Assembly (NCBI RefSeq): GCF_002215215.1
Contig: NZ_CP018632.1
Span: forward strand, 62,501 to 126,500
Origin: Granulosicoccus antarcticus IMCC3135
GTDB taxonomy: Bacteria > Pseudomonadota > Gammaproteobacteria > Granulosicoccales > Granulosicoccaceae
Direction of reading: 5' to 3'
DNA length: 64,000 nucleotides
Shown: in pieces, positions 53,758 to 62,440 of the stretch
How positions within the stretch are numbered: the stretch's first letter is position 1
Layout of the letters: every line of letters starts with the position of its first letter
Program-made: the position numbers and the translations under genes
The notes under the pieces: model-generated
What the model was told of the DNA's origin: nothing
The model's database searches: none
The model's input: only the letters and a program-made list of their open reading frames with translations

Positions 53758-54407
53758 AAACAGCGGCTGCCAGGCAGGCTTGTCGAAACTTGTCTGTGTG
53801 TGTCTTGCTGAGCGTTTCTACCTATGGCGGGCAGAGCCTGGCGCAAGATGGCGATGTCGAATGGCCTTGTATACAGAGACTGGTACCGGAAATATCGGCG
53901 GCTGTCATGTGGCCTCTTCCCATTGAAGAGTCGATGCATGGCTTGTGGAAGAGCGATACTGTCATTCGTCCGCTGGCAGAACGTCTGGGTGATATGCCCG
54001 CTTATACCGAGGCTGAAGAAGAGACGGTCAGGGCTTTTGCACAAGGCGTTCCAGATCCGCAGAAAGAGGAGCGGCTGAGCCTGCTGGCGGCGGGTATCCT
54101 GGATGTGACCAATGGGCTTCGTCAGCAATACATCCGTGGCATCAAGCGCTATACCCGTCAGCAGATTGCAATTGCAGGACAAATCGGCGAGACACTCAAT
54201 GGCATCAGCTCACTGGAAGAGAGCTCTGAGGGCGAGCCGGAATCCGCACCTGATGCGCAACGCGAGGAATTGCTGGCGACATTGAAATGGCATGAGCGTG
54301 TGTACGACCAGCGTGAACACGCCATCCGCTCCTTGTGTGATCAACCAGTTGAGCTGGAGGAGACGCTTAGTGATGTACTCAGGGATCTGGCGCAATACCT
54401 GCCATGA
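53754..54407 (+). CDS. Unknown exported helical protein
   Basis: A 217-residue exported protein with a signal peptide and a helical mature part containing CIQRLVPEISAAVMWPLP and a C-terminal helix-rich segment. No family recognised. The ATG overlaps the propeller gene by 4 bp and the hydrolase gene by 4 bp, so it is made in step with both. The helix-rich content suggests a structural rather than catalytic role. Confidence 0.72.
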   Translation: MKTAAARQACRNLSVCVLLSVSTYGGQSLAQDGDVEWPCIQRLVPEISAAVMWPLPIEESMHGLWKSDTVIRPLAERLGDMPAYTEAEEETVRAFAQGVPDPQKEERLSLLAAGILDVTNGLRQQYIRGIKRYTRQQIAIAGQIGETLNGISSLEESSEGEPESAPDAQREELLATLKWHERVYDQREHAIRSLCDQPVELEETLSDVLRDLAQYLP

Positions 54408-55417
54408 TCCCCAGCCAGCAGCCTCATTGCCTGACTGCTGGTAATGTCTGTTGGCGTGTAGGGCGTGTAGGGCGTGTATTGATCTGGAGCATTTGGTTTT
54501 GCGGCTGGACCATGAATCTGTCTTTGGCGCATGCGGCCAGTGATTCTCCTGCGGTTTTAGCGCCGCCGCATGAGATGCAGGGTGAGTTCGTCAATCTTGA
54601 TGGATTTCGTCTGCGTGTTGATTGTCAGGGCCAGGGCGATGTCACGATCTTGTTCGAGCCTGGTCTGGGCGGCAGTGCCTTTGAATGGCGGCCATTACAG
54701 CAGATGCTGATGTCTCGTGCGACTGTCTGTGTTTACGATAGAGCAGGCTACGGCTGGAGCACGCGCTCACCAAAACCACGCACCGCAAGATACCTGGCTA
54801 TGGAAGCGGATCAGATGCTGACGGCTATGAATATCAAGGGGCCATTGATTCTGGTTGCCCATTCTTTTGGTGGCTTTATTGCGCGTATGCTGGCATTGCA
54901 ACGAAGTGAACAGCTAATCGGTCTGGTGCTGATAGACACTTCTCACGAGTTGCAACTGGAACGACTGGAAAAACTGAAGGGCAGTAGCATGATGCCCAAA
55001 GGAGCTAGCTTTGTTATCAGTCCGCCCGAGATTCCCGCAGCCCTACCTGTCGATGTGCAGGAAGACATTCGGCGTTTTTCCCGTACACGCAAGACCTATG
55101 CTGCTTTGCATGCAGAGATGGGTGGTTTCAGAGAGTCTGCCTATCAGGTACGCAGAAGTCGGGTTGAGGTGAGCTGTCCGGTGATAGTTATCCGGCGGGG
55201 CAAGGATTTACATGCCAGTGAATACAAGGGTGATCTGAAAACTGCTGTCTGGGAAGAGTTGCAACAGGATCTGGCCAGTCTCAGTCCACTGGGCAAAGTG
55301 GTTGTTGCCCAACAGAGCGGACATCATGTGCATGCGGACCAGCCTGAGCTGGTTGCTGATGTGCTGTTGTCACTGCTGGATGAACTGCCTGCCGGGGAGA
55401 GTGCCTCGCGGCATTGA
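54404..55417 (+). CDS. Alpha/beta hydrolase
   Basis: A 337-residue protein with an N-terminal hydrophobic segment and an alpha/beta-hydrolase core: oxyanion region FEPGLGGSAFEW, nucleophile Ser in VAHSFGGF, Asp in VLIDTS, and a terminal His in QQSGHHVHAD. The 5' end includes three 9-bp repeats that encode VGRVGRV. It could release acyl esters during alcohol metabolism. Overlaps neighbours by a few bases on both sides. Confidence 0.82.
   Translation: MIPSQQPHCLTAGNVCWRVGRVGRVLIWSIWFCGWTMNLSLAHAASDSPAVLAPPHEMQGEFVNLDGFRLRVDCQGQGDVTILFEPGLGGSAFEWRPLQQMLMSRATVCVYDRAGYGWSTRSPKPRTARYLAMEADQMLTAMNIKGPLILVAHSFGGFIARMLALQRSEQLIGLVLIDTSHELQLERLEKLKGSSMMPKGASFVISPPEIPAALPVDVQEDIRRFSRTRKTYAALHAEMGGFRESAYQVRRSRVEVSCPVIVIRRGKDLHASEYKGDLKTAVWEELQQDLASLSPLGKVVVAQQSGHHVHADQPELVADVLLSLLDELPAGESASRH
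54453..54479. repeat. 9-bp tandem repeat inside the hydrolase gene
   Basis: Three units GGCGTGTAG, with the last ending tt, encode VGRVGRV near residue 20 of the hydrolase. Copy number could vary without breaking the frame. Confidence 0.8.
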
Positions 55418-56676
55418 TGATCATGCAAAACAAGCGCTTATATCCGGCAAAGACTGCCCAGATGCGAACCGACCGACGATCGTTTCTACAGCTTGGTGGT
55501 TTGGGGTTGCTGGGAGCGGGGGTGGCCGGTGTGAGCGATGCCGCAGAGCCGCCAAGCTGGTCTGAAGCAGGCGGTGGTTTTTCAAATTACGGCCAGCCAG
55601 CTGACACTGAGCAACGAACCATTCGCTGGATATCCGCCAACCCGGCGGTCCCCGGTGAAGGCGTCAGCTGGACTCCTTTGCACGAGCTTGAAGGCACTAT
55701 CACGCCGAACGGTCTGCATTTTGAACGACATCATAACGGCGTGCCTTCGATAGATCCTGATGAGTGGTCACTGTTGGTCAACGCCAGCGGTGAACGAAGT
55801 TTGCGCTACTCCCTGGCTGATTTGCATCGATATCCCTTGCAATCTCGCATACTGTTCATTGAATGTGGCGGCAACAGTAATACGCTGTGGAAGCCGCAGC
55901 CGGTACAAGCCGCTGCGGGTCATTTGCATGGGCTCGTCTCCGGCTGCGAATGGACTGGAGTGGCGTTGTCTGTTTTGTTGCAAGAGGCTGGCATCTCGAC
56001 ACAGGACAAGTGGTTGATCGCGGATGCGATGGATGCCTCTGGTGTGACGGTCAGTTTGCCGATAGCCAAATGTCTGGACGATGTGCTGGTCGCCCTCTAT
56101 CAGAATGGCGAAGCCTTGCGGCCTGAAAATGGTTATCCGGCTCGCCTGGTGGTGCCGGGCTGGGAAGGTATCGTTAATGTGAAATGGCTGCGTTCACTGA
56201 GTTTGTCGGATGTGCCGTTGATGTCAAGATTCGATACGGTCAGCTATACCGACCTGCAAAAGGATGGAATCGCCGAACGCATGACCTTCGAAATGGGCGT
56301 GAAGTCCATCATCACCTCACCTTCGGTGGGTCAGCAACTGACAACGACGGGCGACTATGAAGTACGCGGGTTGGCCTGGAGTGGGGCAGGCCGTATTCAG
56401 ACGGTGGAACTCAGCGCTGATGGCGGCAGAAACTGGGTACCCGCCCATTTGCAGGAACCGGTTCTGGATCGCGCTCTGACACGCTTCAGACTTCCCTGGC
56501 ATTGGGACGGACGAGCTCAGGTATTGATGAGCCGGGCAACGGACACCGCCGGTGCCCGTCAGCCGAGTCGTGATGAATTGATCTCGGCCAAAGGAGGCAA
56601 TGTCTATTATCACTACAACGGCATCTGTGCCTGGGCCGTCGATGTTGATGGGGACATCAGTCATGTTTATGCGTGA
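55417..56676 (+). CDS. soxC: SoxC-like molybdopterin sulfite/sulfur dehydrogenase
   Basis: A 419-residue Tat-exported molybdopterin protein of the sulfite oxidase family. The twin-arginine signal is RRSFLQLG at about residues 20-27. The molybdenum ligand is Cys 150 in IECGGNS, and the dimerisation domain follows. It is paired with a SoxD-like cytochrome. No soxXYZAB genes are seen here. In this setting it may oxidise the group carried on the SoxYZ-like carrier. Start is ATG at 55417, overlapping the hydrolase stop by one base. Confidence 0.88.
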   Translation: MIMQNKRLYPAKTAQMRTDRRSFLQLGGLGLLGAGVAGVSDAAEPPSWSEAGGGFSNYGQPADTEQRTIRWISANPAVPGEGVSWTPLHELEGTITPNGLHFERHHNGVPSIDPDEWSLLVNASGERSLRYSLADLHRYPLQSRILFIECGGNSNTLWKPQPVQAAAGHLHGLVSGCEWTGVALSVLLQEAGISTQDKWLIADAMDASGVTVSLPIAKCLDDVLVALYQNGEALRPENGYPARLVVPGWEGIVNVKWLRSLSLSDVPLMSRFDTVSYTDLQKDGIAERMTFEMGVKSIITSPSVGQQLTTTGDYEVRGLAWSGAGRIQTVELSADGGRNWVPAHLQEPVLDRALTRFRLPWHWDGRAQVLMSRATDTAGARQPSRDELISAKGGNVYYHYNGICAWAVDVDGDISHVYA

Positions 56677-57290
56677 TGTCTGGCTTGGGAAAAGAAATGG
56701 TTTCATGTTCAGTGGCCGCTGAAGAGCGTAGCGGCTCACGCTGCCTGACAACTTGCCTGCTGTTAGTGTCGTGCTGTTTGATGCTGACACCAGCACTTGT
56801 CGAGGATACGTCCGATACATGGATCAGCGATCGCTGGGAGGGACCGGCTCTTGGCCAGCCACTGAGTGATGCAGATAAGCTGGACTTGCCGGTACACGTG
56901 TTTGCCGATGGTAGCGGCTTGCCTGCTGGTGCAGGCACTGCGACAGAAGGCGCCATACTCTATGCTCGGCAATGTGCGGCTTGTCATGGTAGCCAGGGGC
57001 AAGGTGGCAAGGCTGTCGAATTGGTGGGTGATCGTTCATTGCTGGTCAGTGAGTTTCCCGATCGGGGTATTGCCACATTCTGGCCGAACGCGGCAACTCT
57101 ATTCGAGTATGTCTATCGATCAATGCCACCTGAACAGCCGGCCTCGCTCAGTGCGAACGAGCTTTATGCCATTCTGGCATTCGTACTGGAGCTCAATGAT
57201 TTGCTGGCACCGGGGGACTCGCTTGATGCCGCTCTGCTCAGTACTATCGAGATGCCGAATCGTCAGGGATTTCGTACTATTGCGCGTTAA
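56676..57290 (+). CDS. soxD: SoxD-like cytochrome c
   Basis: A 204-residue exported cytochrome. The haem motif CAACH lies at residues 100-104, and a Met ligand is likely in YRSMPPEQPASL. The arrangement and one-base overlap with soxC match SoxCD pairs. It is shorter than typical SoxD (two haems in many organisms), with only one CxxCH seen. It should transfer electrons from SoxC to the respiratory chain. Confidence 0.84.
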   Translation: MSGLGKEMVSCSVAAEERSGSRCLTTCLLLVSCCLMLTPALVEDTSDTWISDRWEGPALGQPLSDADKLDLPVHVFADGSGLPAGAGTATEGAILYARQCAACHGSQGQGGKAVELVGDRSLLVSEFPDRGIATFWPNAATLFEYVYRSMPPEQPASLSANELYAILAFVLELNDLLAPGDSLDAALLSTIEMPNRQGFRTIAR

Positions 57291-57418
57291 TGGCGTGAAA
57301 TTATCAAGCATTCGACTCGGCCTGCGTCACAGTGTGTGGTACCAAAGTGCAACAGCTCAGAGTCTGTCGGTGTGTTCTAGTGTGTACACTGTTTTAAAGA
57401 TAAACCGATGGGGAAAAC

Positions 57419-58399
57419 ATGAAATTGCGATTTACAAACCTGTTGGGTTTTGTATTGATGCTGAGTCTTGCTTCGGTGTCTGCGATAGCGGCAGATTCCA
57501 CGGTGCGCGTGGGGGTTCTCAAGTACGGTACGGTTAACTGGGAGCTGAAAACCATGCAGCATCATGGTCTTGACAAGGCTAACGGTTTTGAACTGGAAAT
57601 CGTGCCGTTTGCGGGCGGAGATGCCACACGAATTGCCTTGCTGGGAGGCGACGTTGATATCATTGTTTCTGATTGGCTGTGGGTCTCCCGGCAACGTGCA
57701 GAAGAGCGCGACATGACCTTCGTTCCCTACAGCTCTTCAGTGGGCGCCATCATGGTGCCGGGCGAGAGTCCAATGCAGAGCCTGGCAGATCTGAAAGGGC
57801 AGAAAATCGGTGTTGCCGGTGGTCCGCTGGACAAGAGCTGGCTATTACTACAAGGCATGGCCAAGCAGGAATACGGTTTTGATCTGGCGGCGGAAAATGA
57901 AATCGTTTTCGGAGCACCCCCTTTGCTGGCAGAAAAGGTGCGCGACGGTGAACTTGATGCTGTGCTCAACTACTGGCATTACTGTGCTCGACTGGAAGCT
58001 GATGGTTTTCGTCGATTGGTCAGTGCCGAGCAGGCCGCTAATGCGCTGGGTTCCAGCGGTCCGGTATCGGCCATTGGTTATGTGTTCACCGACAGCTGGG
58101 CAGAAAATAATCCGGCAGCAGCCTTTGTAAAGGCTTCGCGCGCCGCCAAACAGATCATGCTTGAATCCGATGACGAGTGGCAGCGACTGGCTGATAATGG
58201 CGACATCAAGGACGGACCGGCTGCACTGACGGTGCTGCGTGATAGATTTCGTGAAGGAATTCCAGCACGCGCTCAAGCTGATGAAGTGAAAGATGCCGGC
58301 ATCATCTACGGTGTGTTGAGCGAATTGGGAGGCAAGAAGCTGGTTGGTAACTCGCCAGACATGAGCGAAGGCACCTATTGGAACGGTATGCCACAGTAG
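57419..58399 (+). CDS. NitT/TauT-type ABC substrate-binding protein
   Basis: A 326-residue exported binding protein with the SsuA/THI5-like pattern: VRVGVLKYGTVNWEL..., VDIIVSDWLWVSRQ, and IGVAGGPLDKSW. The signal peptide ends at AIAA. It forms an importer with the permease and ATPase that follow. The ligand is unknown; sulfonates, nitriles or small organics are family options. Located after SoxCD-like genes. Confidence 0.87.
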   Translation: MKLRFTNLLGFVLMLSLASVSAIAADSTVRVGVLKYGTVNWELKTMQHHGLDKANGFELEIVPFAGGDATRIALLGGDVDIIVSDWLWVSRQRAEERDMTFVPYSSSVGAIMVPGESPMQSLADLKGQKIGVAGGPLDKSWLLLQGMAKQEYGFDLAAENEIVFGAPPLLAEKVRDGELDAVLNYWHYCARLEADGFRRLVSAEQAANALGSSGPVSAIGYVFTDSWAENNPAAAFVKASRAAKQIMLESDDEWQRLADNGDIKDGPAALTVLRDRFREGIPARAQADEVKDAGIIYGVLSELGGKKLVGNSPDMSEGTYWNGMPQ

Positions 58400-58450
58400 C
58401 TATATTGCAATGATGACCCCTGATAGCGTAATCACAATCGGTATAGACAG

Positions 58451-59215
58451 GTGAAGGGGGGGCGTCTTCAATCACTGGGGCAGCTTGTCCTGTCCCTGGG
58501 TCTGTTTCTACTGGTCTGGCAATTGGCTGCACAGGCTGTGGACGATCGGACCTTGCCAACCCCGATGGCTGTCTGGCAGTCGATGGTGGTCGAGTGGCGT
58601 GCCGGTGATCTGTTTTTTCATCTGGGTGCCACCTTGCTGCGGGTGCTGGCCGCCTTTCTGGTGGCGATGACTATCGGTTCTGCCATTGGCATCTGGCTTG
58701 GTATGCAACCATTGGCAGATCGTCTGGTAGACCCCTGGCTGATTCTGTTGCTCAATATTCCGGCGCTGGTCATTATCGTACTCAGCTATATCTGGTTCGG
58801 ACTGAATGAGGCTGCAGCGATTGGTGCGGTCGCTCTCAACAAGATTCCCAACGTGGTGGTGACCTTGCGCGAAGGGGCTCGTTCGCTCAACCCTGAGTAT
58901 GCCGAAGTGGCAGTGGTGTATCGTTTCGGTTTCTGGAAACGTCTGCGACATGTTGTTTTGCCGCAGTTACAGCCATTTTTTGCAGCGGCGACCCGTTCGG
59001 GTATTGCTCTTATCTGGAAGATCGTCCTGATTGTAGAATTGCTGGGACGCTCCAACGGTGTGGGATTTCAGATTCATCTGTACTTCCAGTTGTTTGATGT
59101 GGCTACCATCCTGGCCTACACCCTGGCGTTCGTTGGCGTCATGTTACTGGTGGAATATCTACTTCTCCAGCCTCTGGACAAACATGCCAATCGATGGCGT
59201 GGTGCCCGTGTCTGA
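58451..59215 (+). CDS. ABC permease, NitT/TauT type
   Basis: A 254-residue inner-membrane permease with five to six TM helices, including VAMTIGSAIGIWLGM and IPALVIIVLSYIWFGL. The EAA-type loop includes EYAEVAVVYRFGFWKRLRHVVLP. Start is GTG at 58451. Belongs with the binding protein upstream and the ATPase downstream. Confidence 0.87.
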   Translation: MKGGRLQSLGQLVLSLGLFLLVWQLAAQAVDDRTLPTPMAVWQSMVVEWRAGDLFFHLGATLLRVLAAFLVAMTIGSAIGIWLGMQPLADRLVDPWLILLLNIPALVIIVLSYIWFGLNEAAAIGAVALNKIPNVVVTLREGARSLNPEYAEVAVVYRFGFWKRLRHVVLPQLQPFFAAATRSGIALIWKIVLIVELLGRSNGVGFQIHLYFQLFDVATILAYTLAFVGVMLLVEYLLLQPLDKHANRWRGARV

Positions 59216-59237
59216 ATCGGCAATGGAAAGTGACCTG

Positions 59238-59942
59238 ATGACGGAACAAGCTTTGCGTGTCTGTGTTCAGGGGCGACGTTTTGCACTGGCTGGTGGCGAT
59301 ACATTGCATGCTGTGGGTGCGCTGGATTTCTCTTTGCCTGCCAATTCATTCACCTGCATCGTAGGGCCATCTGGTTGCGGCAAGACCACCACCTTGCGAA
59401 TGATTCTCGGATTGGATAAACAATATGATGGCAGCATTCATTTGCCGGGTAATGGTCCGATAGCTGCGGTCTTTCAGGAGCCTCGCTTGTTACCGTGGCG
59501 CACGGTTGAACAGAACATTCGCCTGGTCTTGCCAGAATCTCGTCAGAATGACTCTCTTGATGAGCTGCTGGTCAATCTGGGACTTGAGGATCTGCGTGGT
59601 TTCTACCCCAACCAATTATCATTGGGGTTGGCACGGCGGGTGGCTCTGGCCCGGGCGTTTGTGCTCAGACCACAGCTACTGGTGCTGGATGAGCCCTTTG
59701 TTTCGCTGGACGAGCCTACCGCGGTACGCTTGCGTACTCTGTTGCTGGATCTGTGGCAGCTACGTCCCACGACTATTCTGATGGTGACGCACAATGCGGA
59801 GGAGGCGGCATCACTGGCCGATCGTATCCTGGTGTTCAGTAAACGACCGGCGCAGATCCTCAGGAGCATCGATATTGATACGCCTCGCCAGCAACGGGAT
59901 CGGCCGGTGATCGATTCTATTGTCAGTCGTCTGGGTGACTGA
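59238..59942 (+). CDS. ABC ATP-binding protein, NitT/TauT type
   Basis: A 234-residue ATPase with Walker A GPSGCGKTT, the Q-loop in FQEPRLLPW, a degenerate signature LSLGLARRVALARA, and Walker B LLVLDEPF followed by a His in MVTHNAEE. The ATG at 59238 follows a GGAAAG site. Earlier in-frame starts (59058, 59184, 59223) would overlap the permease or add unlikely residues. Completes the importer. Confidence 0.86.
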   Translation: MTEQALRVCVQGRRFALAGGDTLHAVGALDFSLPANSFTCIVGPSGCGKTTTLRMILGLDKQYDGSIHLPGNGPIAAVFQEPRLLPWRTVEQNIRLVLPESRQNDSLDELLVNLGLEDLRGFYPNQLSLGLARRVALARAFVLRPQLLVLDEPFVSLDEPTAVRLRTLLLDLWQLRPTTILMVTHNAEEAASLADRILVFSKRPAQILRSIDIDTPRQQRDRPVIDSIVSRLGD

Positions 59943-59973
59943 GGATTTCTGAAACAGACAAACTGATACTTGA

Positions 59974-59999
59974 GTTAGGGATAGTTTCACGATCCCTTA
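59974..59999. terminator. Hairpin between convergent ABC gene sets
   Basis: TTAGGGATagtttcacgATCCCTTAA forms a 6-7 bp stem between the importer ATPase (+) and the exporter permease (-). A near-identical GTTTYACGATCCCT stretch also occurs in the 45 kb promoter region, so it may be more than a terminator. Confidence 0.55.
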
Positions 60000-60010
60000 A
60001 AGGCCGGTCT

Positions 60011-60811
60011 TCAGGCTGATGCTGTGCGGGCTGCCCGGAAGCGTCGGGCAGGATTGTATGACCAGCTTGCGGCCATGAAAAAGGCCAGGGTACAGCCGGT
60101 TACCACCAATAGGGCGATGAAGTTGAACTGACCATAAAAGGCAAAGCGAATAGCTTCGACGGCATGACTGAACGGATTCCACTGGCAGATGCGGGCGAGC
60201 CAGTCGCTGGATTCACGCATTTTCCAGATGGGATACAGCGCTGATGAAAGAAAGAACATCGGAAAGATCACAAAATTCATGACTCCGGCAAAGTTCTCCA
60301 GTTGCTTGACCAGCGATGCGATAAGCAATCCGAGTGATCCCAGCAATATGCCCGTGAGGATCATGACCGGTAGTGCCAGCAAGACACCGTCGAAGGCAAA
60401 TTCGATACCCGCTATCCAGGCTACCAGCAGGAATGTGGCAATCTGCATGAGTGAGACCATGACGCTGGCGAGAAGTTTGCACAGTAATAGATACCAGCGA
60501 GGCAAAGGTGCGGTCAATAGCACCCGCATACTTCCCATCTCCTGGTCATAGACCATAGACAGGGAGGACTGCATGCCGTTGAATAGCTGGATCATGCCGA
60601 TCAGCCCTGGCACGATATAAACCTCGTAGCTGATATAGGTCTGGTAGGGCGGAATGATGGACAGACCCAAAGCCGCCCGGAAGCCTGCAGCGAAGACCAC
60701 CAGCCACAGCAAGGGGCGCACGAGGGCGGCGATGAAGCGCTCTCGCTGCTGGAGAAAACGCATGAGCTCTCGGCGTACGATGCCGGCCATCGCCAGCCAG
60801 TAGAGTTTCAT
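60011..60811 (-). CDS. ABC-2 type permease of the PQQ alcohol system (PedC-like)
   Basis: A 266-residue ABC-2 permease with about six TM helices (LVRPLLWLVVFAAGFRAAL, YIVPGLIGMIQLFNGM, LLVAWIAGIEF, and others). It is of the type located with PQQ alcohol dehydrogenases. Start overlaps the ATPase stop by 4 bp (ATGA). It would form an exporter, or part of a complex with the binding protein at 51500, by family association. Confidence 0.86.
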   Translation of the reverse strand: MKLYWLAMAGIVRRELMRFLQQRERFIAALVRPLLWLVVFAAGFRAALGLSIIPPYQTYISYEVYIVPGLIGMIQLFNGMQSSLSMVYDQEMGSMRVLLTAPLPRWYLLLCKLLASVMVSLMQIATFLLVAWIAGIEFAFDGVLLALPVMILTGILLGSLGLLIASLVKQLENFAGVMNFVIFPMFFLSSALYPIWKMRESSDWLARICQWNPFSHAVEAIRFAFYGQFNFIALLVVTGCTLAFFMAASWSYNPARRFRAARTASA

Positions 60812-61587
60812 GATTGCATTACCCTTTGCATGAGTGCCGTCAAGTCAGCGACCTGCTCCTCGGCACACAGCTGCTGGGCCAGACCATCGCGTTGCAGCTG
60901 CCCGTTGTGCATCATCAGCACACGATCGCTGTCACTTATCTCATCGATCAGGTGAGTGGCCCAGAGCACCGCACAGCCCTGCAGATCGGGCAGGGCGTGG
61001 ATGTAGTGGATAAGTTCGGTGCGGGTCGGTATGTCCAATCCCACCGTCGGTTCATCAAGCAGCAGAATGCTCGGATCGTGCAGTGTGGCTCGTGCAATCT
61101 CTACTCGCCGTCGATGTCCACCGTTGAGAGTGCGTACCTTGTGGTTGCGCCGATCCTGTAAATCCAGACGTTGCAGCGCTCTGTCGATACGGTGGCGTGC
61201 ATCTGGACGAGTGATGCCATGCAAGGCGCAGAAGTACATGAGGTTCTGTTCCACACTCAGATCCAGATCCAGCGTCTGTGACTGGAACACGATGCCCAGA
61301 GGGGCCAGAGCATTGGCACCCTGCAGCAACGTTTTGCCATTGATGGCTATGGAGCCGCTGTCAGGGGCAAACAGTCCGCAGATCAGAGAAAACAAAGTGC
61401 TCTTGCCCGCGCCGTTGGCTCCCAGCAACATGACGTTTTCAGCCGCTTCGATGCGGATGGATACATCGTCCAGAGCTTGCTTGCTTCCATAGTTGAAGCT
61501 GACTTTGCTGATGTCCAGCGCCGGCAGTGTTGCCTGCGTGCTGGCATCGTCTGGAGGCTCGGTTGTTACCATCGGGCTGCTGTTCAT
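60808..61587 (-). CDS. ABC-2 ATPase of the PQQ alcohol system
   Basis: A 259-residue ATPase with Walker A GANGAGKST, signature LNGGHRRRVEIARAT, and Walker B ILLLDEPTVGLD. It is of the type found with PQQ alcohol dehydrogenases, coupled to the permease gene by a 4-bp overlap. Upstream is a 148-bp divergent region shared with the response regulator gene. Confidence 0.88.
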   Translation of the reverse strand: MNSSPMVTTEPPDDASTQATLPALDISKVSFNYGSKQALDDVSIRIEAAENVMLLGANGAGKSTLFSLICGLFAPDSGSIAINGKTLLQGANALAPLGIVFQSQTLDLDLSVEQNLMYFCALHGITRPDARHRIDRALQRLDLQDRRNHKVRTLNGGHRRRVEIARATLHDPSILLLDEPTVGLDIPTRTELIHYIHALPDLQGCAVLWATHLIDEISDSDRVLMMHNGQLQRDGLAQQLCAEEQVADLTALMQRVMQS

Positions 61588-61735
61588 GAATGACTCGAAA
61601 ATAGCACGTTGAACGTTGGCTGGTTTGCCATTATGCAGCGATTGAACCGGGTAAATCTTCTGGGCCTAAAAACGAATAGTCATAATTACATGACACGCGT
61701 AGGATGAAGCGGATGGTATTCAAGCGACCCCTATC

Positions 61736-62416
61736 ATGAGTGATCCTTCCCAAGTTCTGATTATCGATGATCACCCATTGTTCAGAGAAGCATTGGGCTC
61801 AGCGCTGGCATTGGCGTACCCGGAGGCCAGGTCCCGGGAGGTGAGCAATCTGGATGATGCGGTCAGTGTGCTCGAGGCAGATCGCGAGTTTGATATTGCC
61901 TTGCTCGATCTGAATATTCCGGGTGTCAATGGTTTTGAAGGCCTGCTCAGACTGCGGACTCTGCACCCCAGGTTACCGGTGCTGGTCGTATCAGGCCTTG
62001 AGAATGAGCAGATCATTGATGAGGCCATCACTTATGGCGCTGCCGGATTTCTACCCAAATCGCTGGGGCGTGAGGTGCTGGCAACGGCCATCGCCATCAT
62101 CATGGAAGGCGGTATCTATGTGCCAGACAGGCTGGATACGGATCATGGCGCCGATGCTGCGAACGACAACGCCAGAATTATCGAGCGGCTCTTGAGTCTG
62201 ACTCCGCAACAGCTGCGCGTACTGTTCATGTTACGTGAAGGTTTGTTGAACAAGCAGATTGCCTATGAGCTGGATGTTGGTGCCACAACGGTCAAGAAGC
62301 ACGTGTCAGAAATCCTGCGCAAGTTAAGTGTTCACAGTCGTACCCAGGCTGTTATCGAAGTGTCAAAGCTGGATCAGGATGATCTGTTCGATGTGGAAAA
62401 ACGCTTCCTTAACTGA
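61736..62416 (+). CDS. LuxR-type response regulator (AgmR/ExaE-like)
   Basis: A 226-residue two-domain regulator. The receiver has Asp in IIDDHPLFREAL and ALLDLNIPG (phosphoacceptor), and Lys in FLPKS. The C-terminal LuxR HTH has LTPQQLRVLFMLREGLLNKQIAYELDVGATTVKKHVSEILRKL. AgmR/ExaE-like regulators activate PQQ alcohol dehydrogenase genes in Pseudomonas. It is convergent to the histidine kinase gene and likely controls this island. Confidence 0.88.
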   Translation: MSDPSQVLIIDDHPLFREALGSALALAYPEARSREVSNLDDAVSVLEADREFDIALLDLNIPGVNGFEGLLRLRTLHPRLPVLVVSGLENEQIIDEAITYGAAGFLPKSLGREVLATAIAIIMEGGIYVPDRLDTDHGADAANDNARIIERLLSLTPQQLRVLFMLREGLLNKQIAYELDVGATTVKKHVSEILRKLSVHSRTQAVIEVSKLDQDDLFDVEKRFLN

Positions 62417-62440
62417 GAGCTGGTGCGCGGTGAGGCCTGT

